Program-made: the position numbers and the translations under genes
Part shown: positions 25,648 to 31,875 of the stretch, in pieces
Position numbering within the stretch: position 1 is the first letter of the stretch
Layout of the letters: every line of letters starts with the position of its first letter
Assembly: GCA_905478335.1 (NCBI GenBank)
Contig: CAJQIC010000003.1
Location: 1 to 36,784 of the forward strand
Direction of reading: 5' to 3'
Length of the DNA: 36,784 bases
DNA from: an uncultured Bacteroidia bacterium
GTDB taxonomy: Bacteria > Bacteroidota > Bacteroidia > NS11-12g > UBA9320
The notes under the pieces: generated by a model
What the model was told of the DNA's origin: nothing
Database searches by the model: none
What the model saw: only the letters and a program-made list of their open reading frames with translations

Positions 25648-26017
25648 GTAGTTAATTACCTATTACTATCAAAAACATTGATAGCTGTTTACTTCATTTG
25701 GACTTAAAAATAACCCTTTTACTACCGGTAGATTTTACACTTTAGTCAAATATTATTTAATAAAATGACTTAAAACAGGGTGTTTTGTCGACAACTGTGG
25801 ATTAAAATACGCTAAATGAAGATTTTTTAATTTATTCAATTTCCGTGAAGCCAAAATTGAATTTTGTACAGATGCGATTTTGCAACCTATCCTGACACTT
25901 CATTCCAAATATAGGACAAACGTGACAATATCGAACCGTGAATTTTACTTATTTGGAGCGCTATATTTTTAGTTAAAAAATTCACAAAAAACATTGTTTC
26001 ATACTTCCAAGAATTTA
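25648..26017. other. Non-coding region between kinase operon and tRNA-Gly
   Basis: This region of about 370 nt is AT-rich and shows no convincing gene. It holds three dyads. CTATCAA-N5-TTGATAG (25666-25684) lies 18 nt before the kinase ATG and is a possible operator or leader hairpin for that operon. The second is the 10-bp palindrome CTACCGGTAG (25722-25731). The third is the 15-bp palindrome CAAAATTGAATTTTG (25852-25866). A single DnaA-box-like TGTGGATTA (25796-25804) is not enough to suggest an origin. Confidence 0.5.
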
Positions 26018-26025
26018 TATCTTTG
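25994..26025 (+). promoter_or_regulatory. Promoter of tRNA-Gly
   Basis: A TTG (25994-25996) and an exact -7 element TATCTTTG (26018-26025) are separated by 21 nt, close to the Bacteroidota consensus TTG...TAnnTTTG. The tRNA starts 37 nt after the -7 element. The leader between them can fold into a small hairpin (AACCTC ... GAGGTT). This is the best promoter in the window. Confidence 0.6.
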
Positions 26026-26062
26026 CGAACCTCAAAAAAACGAGGTTGTTCTTTAAACATAT

Positions 26063-26135
26063 GCGAAAGTAGCTCAGCTGGTAGAGCATCACCTTGCCAA
26101 GGTGGGGGTCGCGAGTTCGAATCTCGTCTTTCGCT
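26063..26135 (+). tRNA. tRNA-Gly(GCC)
   Basis: 73 nt with a complete cloverleaf. The acceptor stem GCGAAAG pairs with CTTTCGC. The D-arm is GCTCAGCTGGTAGAGC. The anticodon stem closes on the loop TTGCCAA with anticodon GCC, and the T-arm has GTTCGAATC. The discriminator base is T and CCA is not encoded. An intrinsic terminator follows at once. Confidence 0.97.
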
Positions 26136-26138
26136 CAA

Positions 26139-26163
26139 AAAAAGGGGACTTTGTCCCTTTTTT
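26139..26163 (+). terminator. Intrinsic terminator after tRNA-Gly
   Basis: GGGAC (26145-26149) and GTCCC (26153-26157) form a hairpin with a TTT loop, extended by an A-run pairing with the following T-run, giving stem plus poly-T. It lies between the two tRNA genes and would limit read-through into tRNA-Leu. Confidence 0.8.
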
Positions 26164-26223
26164 CTTGTAACAAAAGCGGTTAATTACTTAACAGCTTCCT
26201 CCTTAAGAGGACAGTGTTGCCAA

Positions 26224-26308
26224 GCCCGGGTGGTGGAATTGGTAGACACGCAGGACTTAAAATCCTGTGATCATTGCGATCGTGCCGGTTCGACCCCGGC
26301 TCCGGGTA
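26224..26308 (+). tRNA. tRNA-Leu(UAA)
   Basis: An 85-nt class II tRNA. The acceptor stem GCCCGGG pairs with TCCGGGT (with terminal G-U pairs). The D-arm is TGGTGGAATTGGTAGACA. The anticodon loop CTTAAAA holds TAA, flanked by CAGGA/TCCTG. The long variable arm is built on GATC...GATC, and the T-arm has GGTTCGACCC. CCA is not encoded. No exact -7 motif is seen between the preceding terminator and this gene, so its promoter is unclear. Confidence 0.96.
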
Positions 26309-26358
26309 CATTAAACAGAGTGAGTTTGAGTGTGGGTGTGAGTACATAGTTACTCCTT

Positions 26359-26383
26359 CTCACTCTCAAACTGAAACTCAAAC
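26359..26383 (+). repeat. 25-bp direct repeat, copy 1
   Basis: The segment starting CTCACTCTCAAACTGAAA is identical over 25 bp to 26511-26535. Its complement partly resembles the GAGTGAGTTTGAGTG stretch at about 26318-26340, so this part could form an imperfect hairpin. Confidence 0.8.
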
Positions 26384-26510
26384 CCATTTCAACTTCACAT
26401 TTCATTCTTCTGTTTTATTTTTTGACTCACGAACCTTGACGTGTTGACAGACTCTATATGAAGTTAAAACAGTATTCTTGTGTTTGTGTGCAGGTTTGTA
26501 ATTCCTCTTA

Positions 26511-26535
26511 CTCACTCTCAAACTGAAACTCAAAC
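26511..26535 (+). repeat. 25-bp direct repeat, copy 2
   Basis: Exact copy of 26359-26383, 152 bp downstream. The bases after both copies (CCCATTTCAACTTCACA and TTCACACCAACTTCTCA) are related but diverged, suggesting an older and longer duplication. Confidence 0.8.
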
Positions 26536-26597
26536 TTCACACCAACTTCTCATCAGCAATTCCTCATTTGCTTCTATTATGCTACTTCTTTGTACTC

Positions 26598-26629
26598 TTC
26601 AATCCTTCAATCCATCAACCCTTCAATCC
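26598..26629 (+). repeat. 8-bp tandem repeat (TTCAATCC)x4
   Basis: Four adjacent 8-bp units: TTCAATCC, TTCAATCC, ATCAACCC (degenerate) and TTCAATCC. It is a short simple-sequence array in non-coding DNA upstream of the sensory module. Confidence 0.75.
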
Positions 26630-26639
26630 TGCAGCACCT

Positions 26640-26657
26640 TGTATCAAAATAGATATT
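26640..26657. promoter_or_regulatory. 18-bp dyad TGTATC-N5-AGATATT, site 1
   Basis: TGTATC AAAAT AGATATT. It shares both outer halves with the sites at 26692 and 29147 and differs only in the 5-nt spacer. The inner halves TATC/GATA are inverted. It lies 86 bp before the ATG of the 103-aa gene. Probable binding site of a dimeric regulator; the LuxR-type protein of the same operon is the first candidate. Confidence 0.5.
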
Positions 26658-26691
26658 TAACTCCAATCATCGGTTATAATATACTCTTATC

Positions 26692-26709
26692 TGTATCTTT
26701 TTAGATATT
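26692..26709. promoter_or_regulatory. 18-bp dyad TGTATC-N5-AGATATT, site 2
   Basis: TGTATC TTTTT AGATATT, identical over 18 bp to the site at 29147. It starts 52 bp after site 1, about five helical turns, so both would face the same side of the DNA. It contains TATCTTTT, 7 of 8 to the -7 consensus, and could overlap the operon's promoter. It ends 33 bp before the 103-aa gene. Confidence 0.5.
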
Positions 26710-26742
26710 TTACTTATGGAATCTTATTGCGAATTTTGAGCT

Positions 26743-27054
26743 ATGAGTTTTAACCCAAATCAAAATCATTCCATTTCTTTAGCTGCAGCAGCTGCAATGA
26801 CTAAAGACTACAGAGACAACAACCCCGGTGCTTTGGTCGGTGGCTTTTTCGGCAAGGATGCCTTACAAGCCATTTTAGATCAGCCAGAATGCGTTGGTAT
26901 TAGATATTATTATGCGCTGGATAGTAATGATGATCCAACCTTAGTTCTTGTAGGCGCAAAAGCCAACGAAGACGATATAGTAAACGGCGAATTGGCTGAT
27001 GCAGCTTTACCAGATCCGCCAAATAGCTCGTCTCCAAACGCCTTAAATTCATAA
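26743..27054 (+). CDS. Conserved small protein of unknown function
   Basis: A 103-residue protein without signal peptide or membrane segment, so probably cytoplasmic. Its core is HSISLAAAAAMTKDYRDNN, then FFGKDALQAILDQPECVGIRYYYALD and PTLVLVGAKANEDDIV. I recall a Bacteroidota family with the same order of words (a short ISL...MT..YR helix, F.KDA...IL.QPGC.GIR.YY, LVLVG.......D), found singly or near two-component genes, with no known function. The tail is Pro/Ser/Asn-rich. It is the first gene of a same-strand group with a 7-TM protein 8 nt downstream, a kinase and a LuxR-type regulator, behind two copies of the 18-bp dyad. It may be a signal-related or effector protein of that module, but this rests on position alone. 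Confidence 0.75.
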   Translation: MSFNPNQNHSISLAAAAAMTKDYRDNNPGALVGGFFGKDALQAILDQPECVGIRYYYALDSNDDPTLVLVGAKANEDDIVNGELADAALPDPPNSSSPNALNS

Positions 27055-27062
27055 GTCTAACT

Positions 27063-27746
27063 ATGGTAGAAATCATGCGAAACACAGGTTTTAGGATGTT
27101 ATTTATCTTGATTCCTACCATATTTTTCTTTTTTAAAAAACAAAAGATAAGATTAGACTGGTACATTATTGGATACCTCTATTTAACCTTAGTTTCTGAG
27201 ATATTTACTTTTTATCATACCGGTTATAACTTAATTCACTACAGCATATTTGTACTAGTCAATTTAATATTTATCAGTGTTTTTATATACCAAGAAACAA
27301 ACAAGCGTATTGTCCTTTTTATCAGCACGATTCTGCCAATTACAAGTTTGATTTTTTTTCTTACTACAGATCATTCGTCCTTAGACATTGTAGACATCGT
27401 TAATGTTTTTCCTGTTAGATCACCTTTAGACACACAACAGTATTTCGATTTCAATGGTTTAATAAACTTGTGCTTTGTTTTGGTGACTTTTATTTGGTTG
27501 TACGACGTAGTTTCCCAAACTCAAAAACTAGAAGGTGGTTTAACCAAACGATTCATCTACATATTTGGTTTCTTGGGCTATTTCGCCGGAAGCTTCTTTA
27601 CGATAGCCTTTGGCCGATATATCATCGGAGACATTGCACAGTGGTTTGAGTATTGGAACAAAATTTATCTACCACTTTACCTTTTATTCATCTTAACCCT
27701 AAACATCGGACTATTATGGACTCCAACACCATCATCATCATCTTAG
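27063..27746 (+). CDS. Seven-TM membrane protein, probable sensor partner of the kinase
   Basis: 227 residues with about seven hydrophobic helices (near 9-24, 33-51, 55-76, 83-100, 131-150, 164-184 and 203-220), joined by short loops. One longer loop (about 100-130, DHSSLDIVDIVNVFPVRS) lies between helices 4 and 5. There is no transporter or enzyme motif. The start may be Met1 or Met5 (MRNTGFRML). Its last 31 nt overlap the kinase gene, so the two are translationally linked; the kinase has only one membrane helix and no sensory domain, and this protein is the natural candidate for the sensing part. The arrangement recalls split 7TM receptor plus HisKA_3 kinase systems of Bacteroidota. Confidence 0.75.
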   Translation: MVEIMRNTGFRMLFILIPTIFFFFKKQKIRLDWYIIGYLYLTLVSEIFTFYHTGYNLIHYSIFVLVNLIFISVFIYQETNKRIVLFISTILPITSLIFFLTTDHSSLDIVDIVNVFPVRSPLDTQQYFDFNGLINLCFVLVTFIWLYDVVSQTQKLEGGLTKRFIYIFGFLGYFAGSFFTIAFGRYIIGDIAQWFEYWNKIYLPLYLLFILTLNIGLLWTPTPSSSS

Positions 27747-28492
27747 GAACAGCATTTACCTTACTTATTCTGGCACTAACGATGATTATTGTGGTTACAG
27801 GCCAGAAGAAAAAGTCGCATTTGGAGCTACAAATGCAACGCATGGAGGTTAATCGACAAAAGGAAATTGCAGAAAACACCTTAATCTCTCAAGAAAAAGA
27901 AAGACAACGCGTTGGTTTGGAGTTGCATGACGAATTGGGACCAACCTTTGCCGCCATACGATTGAATGTAGACCGTATGCAACAAAAGGTCAAAAAAGAT
28001 AAGGTAGCAGAAATTCCAGAATTGGCTAAACAGACATCTGAATCATTAGAAGTTGCCATCAGTCAGTTTTCGGATATATCCAAACTTCTTTATCCCGTTA
28101 TTCTTAACCGTCATGGTCTTAAACACGTCTTACATGATTTGGTAGACAAAGCAAATTTCGAAAAGCACACGTCTTTTTCGATAGAAATGAATTTTGATGC
28201 ATCACCTAAGGAAATCACAAACCTTGCGGTATATAGAGTCTGTCAAGAATTAATAACGAATGCCAGAAAACATGCCAATGCGACCATCGTTCATATCGAC
28301 ATTGACAAAACCGACAACCGCATTCATTTGGTCTATTCCGATAACGGCGTAGGTTTCGATAACACATTAGACTATTCAGGCCTAGGCCTCAACAGTATCA
28401 AAGGCCGCGTTGAAGCTATTGGAGGACAAATACAAACAGAATCCGCTATTAATAAAGGTGTTACCTATATAATAAATATGCCCTATGATTAA
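27716..28492 (+). CDS. HisKA_3 (NarX/DegS-type) sensor histidine kinase
   Basis: 258 residues from the ATG at 27716 (MDSNTIIIIL); an ATG 21 codons upstream is possible but would add a polar stretch before the membrane helix. Residues 4-28 are one transmembrane helix, followed by a charged coiled coil. The HisKA_3 box ERQRVGLELHDELGPTFAAI contains the phospho-acceptor His71. HATPase_c has VCQELITNARKHANA, SDNGVGFD and GLGLNSIKGRVEAIGG. It lacks an extracellular or PAS sensor domain, so sensing should come from the overlapping 7-TM protein. Its stop overlaps the start of the LuxR-type regulator by 8 nt, the normal partner for this kinase class. Confidence 0.93.
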   Translation: MDSNTIIIILGTAFTLLILALTMIIVVTGQKKKSHLELQMQRMEVNRQKEIAENTLISQEKERQRVGLELHDELGPTFAAIRLNVDRMQQKVKKDKVAEIPELAKQTSESLEVAISQFSDISKLLYPVILNRHGLKHVLHDLVDKANFEKHTSFSIEMNFDASPKEITNLAVYRVCQELITNARKHANATIVHIDIDKTDNRIHLVYSDNGVGFDNTLDYSGLGLNSIKGRVEAIGGQIQTESAINKGVTYIINMPYD

Positions 28493-29123
28493 ACTTGGAA
28501 TTGTAGAAGACCACAGAATTTTACGCACGGCAATGGTCAATTTGCTTAATGATCACGACGACTTTGAAATAATTATTGAAGCGGCGAATGGCCAAGTCTT
28601 GTTAGATTTACTCGACCGATCGAACCTCCCTGATGTCATACTTGTGGATGTTGAGATGCCCGTGATGGACGGCCCAACAACGGTTAAAAAATACCGCTCG
28701 ACGTATGGCAATGAAGTTAAACTCCTTGGTTTATCCGTGCATAAAGAGCCACGATTGGTTAACGAAATGATACAACATGGAGCCAACGGTTTTGTGACCA
28801 AAGCAGCCAGTTCTCTGGAATTATTCCAAGCCATTAAAACGGTATACAACTCTGGCTTCTATGTAAGTCGTGATATTGCAAGCTATCTGAAATCAACAGA
28901 CCTTCCACGTTTAAGCGATCAAAAGCTCAACCCAAAAGAAGAAAAGATTCTCAAACTTATTTGCGAACAAAAAACAAACGAACAAATAGCAGTGCAACTA
29001 AAGTTATCTAGAAATACGGTGAATACGTACCGCACACGAATGATTGAAAAACTCCAAGTTAAAAACACCGTTGGCTTGGTTCTTTATGCCATAAAAAGTG
29101 GCTTATACTGGGTCGAGACCTAA
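28485..29123 (+). CDS. NarL/LuxR-type response regulator
   Basis: 212 residues. The receiver has EDH (8-10), the phospho-acceptor Asp55 (VILVDVEMPVMDG), Ser in LGLSVHKE and Lys in FVTKAAS. The C-terminal LuxR HTH (about 147-206) is LNPKEEKILKLICEQKTNEQIAVQLKLSRNTVNTYRTRMIEKL. It acts as a DNA-binding dimer on short inverted sites once phosphorylated by the cognate kinase. The three TGTATC-N5-AGATATT dyads flanking this operon are of the right size and placement to be its targets, which would mean autoregulation and control of the next gene. This is inferred, not shown. Confidence 0.94.
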   Translation: MIKLGIVEDHRILRTAMVNLLNDHDDFEIIIEAANGQVLLDLLDRSNLPDVILVDVEMPVMDGPTTVKKYRSTYGNEVKLLGLSVHKEPRLVNEMIQHGANGFVTKAASSLELFQAIKTVYNSGFYVSRDIASYLKSTDLPRLSDQKLNPKEEKILKLICEQKTNEQIAVQLKLSRNTVNTYRTRMIEKLQVKNTVGLVLYAIKSGLYWVET

Positions 29124-29146
29124 AACCTGACCAAAATCATTGGATG

Positions 29147-29164
29147 TGTATCTTTTTAGATATT
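29147..29164. promoter_or_regulatory. 18-bp dyad TGTATC-N5-AGATATT, site 3
   Basis: TGTATC TTTTT AGATATT, identical to site 2. It lies 24 bp after the LuxR-type gene's stop and 150 bp before the 227-aa unknown gene, so it would drive or control transcription into the leader that ends in the terminator at 29280-29310. Confidence 0.5.
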
Positions 29165-29279
29165 GTATAACCAACGAGTTATTCTTTGTTTTGACACTGA
29201 AGTAAGGAACCAACCTTCAAGAAATATTGAATTGCACAATGGCGATTCAGTTAGGGCATTAAATTTTAAACTAACTACA

Positions 29280-29310
29280 GAGAGAGCGGTGAACGCCCTC
29301 TCTTTTTTTT
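29280..29310 (+). terminator. Intrinsic terminator ending 3 nt before an ATG
   Basis: GAGAG-a-GCG (29280-29288) pairs with CGC-c-CTCTC (29294-29302): eight pairs with one A/C mismatch and a GTGAA loop, followed by eight T (29303-29310). It is a strong intrinsic terminator. It probably ends the module's transcript or a short RNA started near site 3. The next gene's ATG is at 29314, so that gene needs read-through, antitermination or a promoter I cannot see. Confidence 0.85.
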
Positions 29311-29313
29311 ACA

Positions 29314-29997
29314 ATGAAATTAACAGCAGAAATGAATGAATCTCAAAAGACCATTTTCGACTTTGTTCTTTCCTCTAATAATCTTGAACAATTTCAGAAA
29401 AGAATTGATTCTGATGACCAACTTAAGCGATATTTAGGCGAAGAAATCGCAAATCAGATTTTAGTCTCTACGACATACACAGCGGTTATTAATGACATAC
29501 TCACGGCACTGATTGCATCAAAAAAACAACAAACGGCATTCGAAACATATAAGGTCTGTACAATATTAAGACAGTTGACTGTAAACAATTCGCAGTTCAT
29601 ACCAGCATTGTATACGTCGTATGAACTATACGCAGAGGGATATTTCTTTATGGAGACAATAGGTGTCCAATACGGTCTTTCTTTCACCAATACGTATTTT
29701 GATTTCTTCGAATGGGAGAAACTTGCTGAATCAGACAAACAAAAATCCATCCAAAATGTATTTCCCAGCGTTCAAAAGGAAGCAACCAAAATTATGCATT
29801 GGTTGACCAATAAAAAGATAAAAATAACCGGACGGAAAGGGAAAGATGGCCTGTACGCGTATATTGATCTGCGCACTGATTACGAGCGTTTAACCTCTTA
29901 TGATAATCAAAAAATAAAGTCAAAGCGGAAAGAATGGTTAACACTCGTAAAAATGGCTAAACGCAAATTGATTATGCCTCACGTTGGAAAAAAATAA
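29314..29997 (+). CDS. Unknown cytoplasmic protein downstream of the sensory module
   Basis: 227 residues, charged and largely helical by eye, with no signal peptide, membrane helix or motif I recognise. The middle (ICASKK-like ALIASKKQQTAFETYKVCTILRQL, then FIPALYTSYELYAEGYFFMETIG) is the most hydrophobic part; the C-terminus is very basic (KSKRKEWLTLVKMAKRKLIMPHVGKK), which could bind nucleic acid. Codon use looks like that of its neighbours, so I take it as real. The start could be Met1 or Met7 (ATG at 29332); in both cases a terminator lies immediately upstream. It follows one copy of the dyad found before the 7TM-kinase-LuxR operon, so it may be a target of that regulator. Confidence 0.65.
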   Translation: MKLTAEMNESQKTIFDFVLSSNNLEQFQKRIDSDDQLKRYLGEEIANQILVSTTYTAVINDILTALIASKKQQTAFETYKVCTILRQLTVNNSQFIPALYTSYELYAEGYFFMETIGVQYGLSFTNTYFDFFEWEKLAESDKQKSIQNVFPSVQKEATKIMHWLTNKKIKITGRKGKDGLYAYIDLRTDYERLTSYDNQKIKSKRKEWLTLVKMAKRKLIMPHVGKK

Positions 29998-30023
29998 AGG
30001 CCCTAATACGTATCAGGGCCTTT
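29996..30023. terminator. Bidirectional terminator between convergent genes
   Basis: AAAGGCCCT (29996-30004) and AGGGCCTTT (30015-30023) form a perfect 9-bp stem with a 10-nt loop. On the minus strand it is followed by an ATTTTTTT run, so it is a good terminator for the 30088-30663 gene. On the plus strand no T-run follows, but it overlaps the stop codon of the 227-aa gene and may serve it too. Confidence 0.8.
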
Positions 30024-30087
30024 GCTTACTATAAATTATGATTGATGACGTTGTTAATCTTACTACCTATAACAACGCTTCTTTGTC

Positions 30088-30663
30088 TTAGTCTGTTATC
30101 GTGTAACAGACTGTTATGGTTGCGTTTGGTGTCGCATTAATAAATTGGTATTGATTAATCGAAACGAGCTCATAGGCTAACTGACGGCCTTTATTGGTGC
30201 CTTCACCCGTAAAACATGTCGTAATTCCTTTCACTAAAGCTTGGTTAACCGTAGACAAGGTAATTGGACCTTCTGATTTTCCAAGATTACCGTCACCGAC
30301 GTTGTCTGAGGTTGATGCATTAACGGTTAAACCGATCCCATCGGGCAAATCACCGTCGGCAATAGATACATAGATGTTTTTACCTTCTTGAGAAACCGCA
30401 GAGTAATTTAACCACAAACTATTGTTAACTGAGGCCTCAAAATCTAACGGTTTACCGGCATCATCAGGAAGTTGTGGTGCAAGTACAATTGACGCACTGT
30501 TGTCGCCAGCCACTTGAATAGTAGATGATTTTGGTACAATTATTTTAATGTCATGGTTGTCAGAATTGGACTGTGTGTAAGCTCTAAAACAAATACCAAA
30601 CACGAATAGCATTAGGGTAAAAAGTTTTGTTACGTCTCGATTTAATAGTTGCGAAATCATCAT
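30088..30663 (-). CDS. Secreted protein of unknown function (beta-rich)
   Basis: 191 residues. A signal peptide (about MISQLLNRDVTKLFTLMLFVFGICFRAYTQ) is followed by a beta-strand-rich domain: HDIKIIVPKSSTIQVAG, SASIVLAPQLP, SLWLNYSAVS, and a C-terminal part with two Cys (ITTCFTGEGTNKG ... TITVCYTITD). I recall similar Bacteroidota proteins built as single Ig-like or pilin-like domains (related to DUF4402 types), but I cannot assign a family firmly. There is no T9SS domain. A strong terminator lies after the gene. It is probably periplasmic or on the cell surface. Confidence 0.72.
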   Translation of the reverse strand: MMISQLLNRDVTKLFTLMLFVFGICFRAYTQSNSDNHDIKIIVPKSSTIQVAGDNSASIVLAPQLPDDAGKPLDFEASVNNSLWLNYSAVSQEGKNIYVSIADGDLPDGIGLTVNASTSDNVGDGNLGKSEGPITLSTVNQALVKGITTCFTGEGTNKGRQLAYELVSINQYQFINATPNATITVCYTITD

Positions 30664-30880
30664 GTTAAGAAGTTAGTAGCAGTAGTGCAAGTCGATAGGA
30701 AGCCCTACAAACTCAAACACAATATCAACCTACAACATTGAATATCAACCATCTATACGCCTAATTGTAATTGATAGACGCATTATTTCAAAACATTTGT
30801 GTATATCACAGCTGCTCTGTGGAAAGCCTCTATCCTATCCACAATGACATCCATTCATGAAGTAGACCATCTATGCCCTT

Positions 30881-30888
30881 TATATTTG
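30881..30888 (+). promoter_or_regulatory. -7-like element close to the SRAP start
   Basis: TATATTTG matches TAnnTTTG exactly but ends only 4 nt before the ATG. If used, the mRNA would be leaderless or nearly so. The region is AT-rich, so chance is a real alternative. Confidence 0.3.
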
Positions 30889-30892
30889 TTTT

Positions 30893-31558
30893 ATGTGTTA
30901 TCATATAAAACAGACCACTGCACTTGATATTTTGGCTGAGAAAATGGGTCTTAATGAACCAAAAGGGAATTACCAGGACTTGTTTGAGCCACAATCCCAC
31001 ATAAATGGGTATGCCTTCAGTTGGGTGCCAATTGTAACCAATGAGAATCCCAATCAAATGAAACTAGGAAAATGGTGGTTAATGCCTTCCTGGGAGAAAG
31101 AATGGTCTGCTAAACTGCGGAATACACTCAACACACAAGTTGAAAAAATTGAAGAGCACCGATCCATTTGTTACAAGTACCAAGAAAATCATGCAACGTT
31201 ATTAGTAGACGGGTTTTATGAATGGCAGCATGTGGCTTCGGTAAACAAAAAAGGTAAAAAGGAAATTACCAAAAAAAGGCATCTCATCATAATGCCTAAA
31301 GGTGACCCATTTCATCTGGCTTGCCTCTATGCCGATTGGTTTTTCCCTGAAATTGAAGCTACTATAAAAACCGTTTCTGTGCTAACTAGACCTGCCAATA
31401 CACTTATGACGCACATACACAACTCAAAAAAACGGATGCCAGTCGTTTTAGATAATGACAATGCAAATAATTGGTTATCAGGTCATTTGGAGATTAATGA
31501 TTTTATAGAAATGGATGATTATTTTGAATCCCTTCCTTTGGATGCGTTAAAAAGATAA
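30893..31558 (+). CDS. SRAP-domain protein (YedK/HMCES family)
   Basis: 221 residues with the SOS-response-associated peptidase fold. Cys2 follows the initiator Met (MCYHIK) and becomes the catalytic N-terminal Cys. Other conserved positions are Asn80 (RNTLNTQVEKIEE, a variant of the usual NARxE), Glu110 (DGFYEWQ) and His176 in MTHIHNSKKRMPVVL. Such proteins form a thiazolidine DNA-protein crosslink with abasic sites in single-stranded DNA and protect them during replication. The variant NTQVEK motif is slightly off the family norm, but the key residues remain. It stands alone between two unrelated genes. A -7-like element lies unusually close to the ATG. Confidence 0.92.
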   Translation: MCYHIKQTTALDILAEKMGLNEPKGNYQDLFEPQSHINGYAFSWVPIVTNENPNQMKLGKWWLMPSWEKEWSAKLRNTLNTQVEKIEEHRSICYKYQENHATLLVDGFYEWQHVASVNKKGKKEITKKRHLIIMPKGDPFHLACLYADWFFPEIEATIKTVSVLTRPANTLMTHIHNSKKRMPVVLDNDNANNWLSGHLEINDFIEMDDYFESLPLDALKR

Positions 31559-31678
31559 AAATCACTACCTTTCGCCATGTAAATTGTCATATTTACTTAG
31601 AAATTTGTACGCATGTTAAACGACTTAATTACGCATTTGTCTGAGGCTCAAAAAGAGCACAAGGATACCAAAAGACGT

Positions 31679-31807
31679 TTAATCTTCAGGTTCGCAGATC
31701 GCCAAGGCCCAATCTAAAATGGTCTCTAAATTCAAGTTTACAACCCCACTATCTTGAACAAATTGCACCTCAGACTGAAAAGGATTTAACCGTAATTTAG
31801 ACTGCAT
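31679..31807 (-). CDS. Possible 42-aa small protein
   Basis: The ATG at 31807 opens a frame of 42 codons (MQSKLRLNPFQSEVQFVQDS, then a helix-like NLETILDWALAI, ending CEPED). The composition looks like a folded protein rather than random AT-rich translation: amphipathic, with Trp and an acidic tail. There is no signal peptide, and no family is recognised. The upstream bases are A-rich, as is usual before Bacteroidota starts. The evidence is a single short frame without context, so it may be chance. Confidence 0.35.
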   Translation of the reverse strand: MQSKLRLNPFQSEVQFVQDSGVVNLNLETILDWALAICEPED

Positions 31808-31858
31808 TTATATCACTATTATTTGAAAGTCACACAGTGCTTCTTTGTTCTAGAAATG

Positions 31859-31866
31859 TACTTTTG
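31859..31866 (+). promoter_or_regulatory. -7 element before the DUF4920 lipoprotein gene
   Basis: TACTTTTG is an exact TAnnTTTG match, 9 nt before the ATG at 31876. It implies a very short leader of about 5 nt if used. No TTG is seen at the expected -33 spacing. Confidence 0.35.
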
Positions 31867-31875
31867 CATCACATT

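Larger units (their letters stand above)
26309..26742. other. Non-coding, repeat-rich region after tRNA-Leu
   Basis: About 430 nt with no credible gene. It contains a GAGTG-rich stretch just after the tRNA, a 25-bp exact direct repeat, a short 8-bp tandem array and two 18-bp dyads near its right end that belong to the next operon. Each is listed separately. The pyrimidine-rich plus strand (many CTTC, TCAA and CAAAC words) gives open but unconvincing frames. Confidence 0.5.
31559..31875. other. Mostly non-coding gap with one small ORF
   Basis: A gap of about 317 nt between the SRAP gene and the DUF4920 lipoprotein gene. It contains a 42-codon minus-strand ORF (31679-31807), a less convincing plus-strand ORF of 34 codons from the ATG at 31614, and a -7 element for the lipoprotein gene. 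Nothing else was seen. Confidence 0.5.

Noticed and set aside
25796-25804. DnaA-box-like TGTGGATTA suggesting an origin
   Set aside because: A single 8-of-9 match, no cluster of boxes and no replication genes nearby.
25887-26138. Minus-strand 83-codon ORF across tRNA-Gly
   Set aside because: It is the antisense of the tRNA; the product begins MSERRDSNSRPPPWQGDALP, a well-known false translation of complementary tRNA sequence.
26309-26340. Integration site or genomic island next to the tRNA genes
   Set aside because: No integrase, no duplicated tRNA 3' end and no change in gene character on either side.
26480-26704. Plus-strand 74-codon ORF in the repeat-rich spacer
   Set aside because: It runs through the 25-bp repeat and the TTCAATCC array, has low-complexity composition and contains both dyads; no coding signal.
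26731-26738. GAATTTTG as promoter of the 103-aa gene
   Set aside because: Only 4 nt before the ATG and not an exact -7 match; the TATCTTTT inside the dyad at 26692 is better placed.
31614-31718. 34-codon plus-strand ORF after the SRAP gene
   Set aside because: Very basic, irregular composition, and overlapped by the more convincing 42-codon minus-strand ORF.
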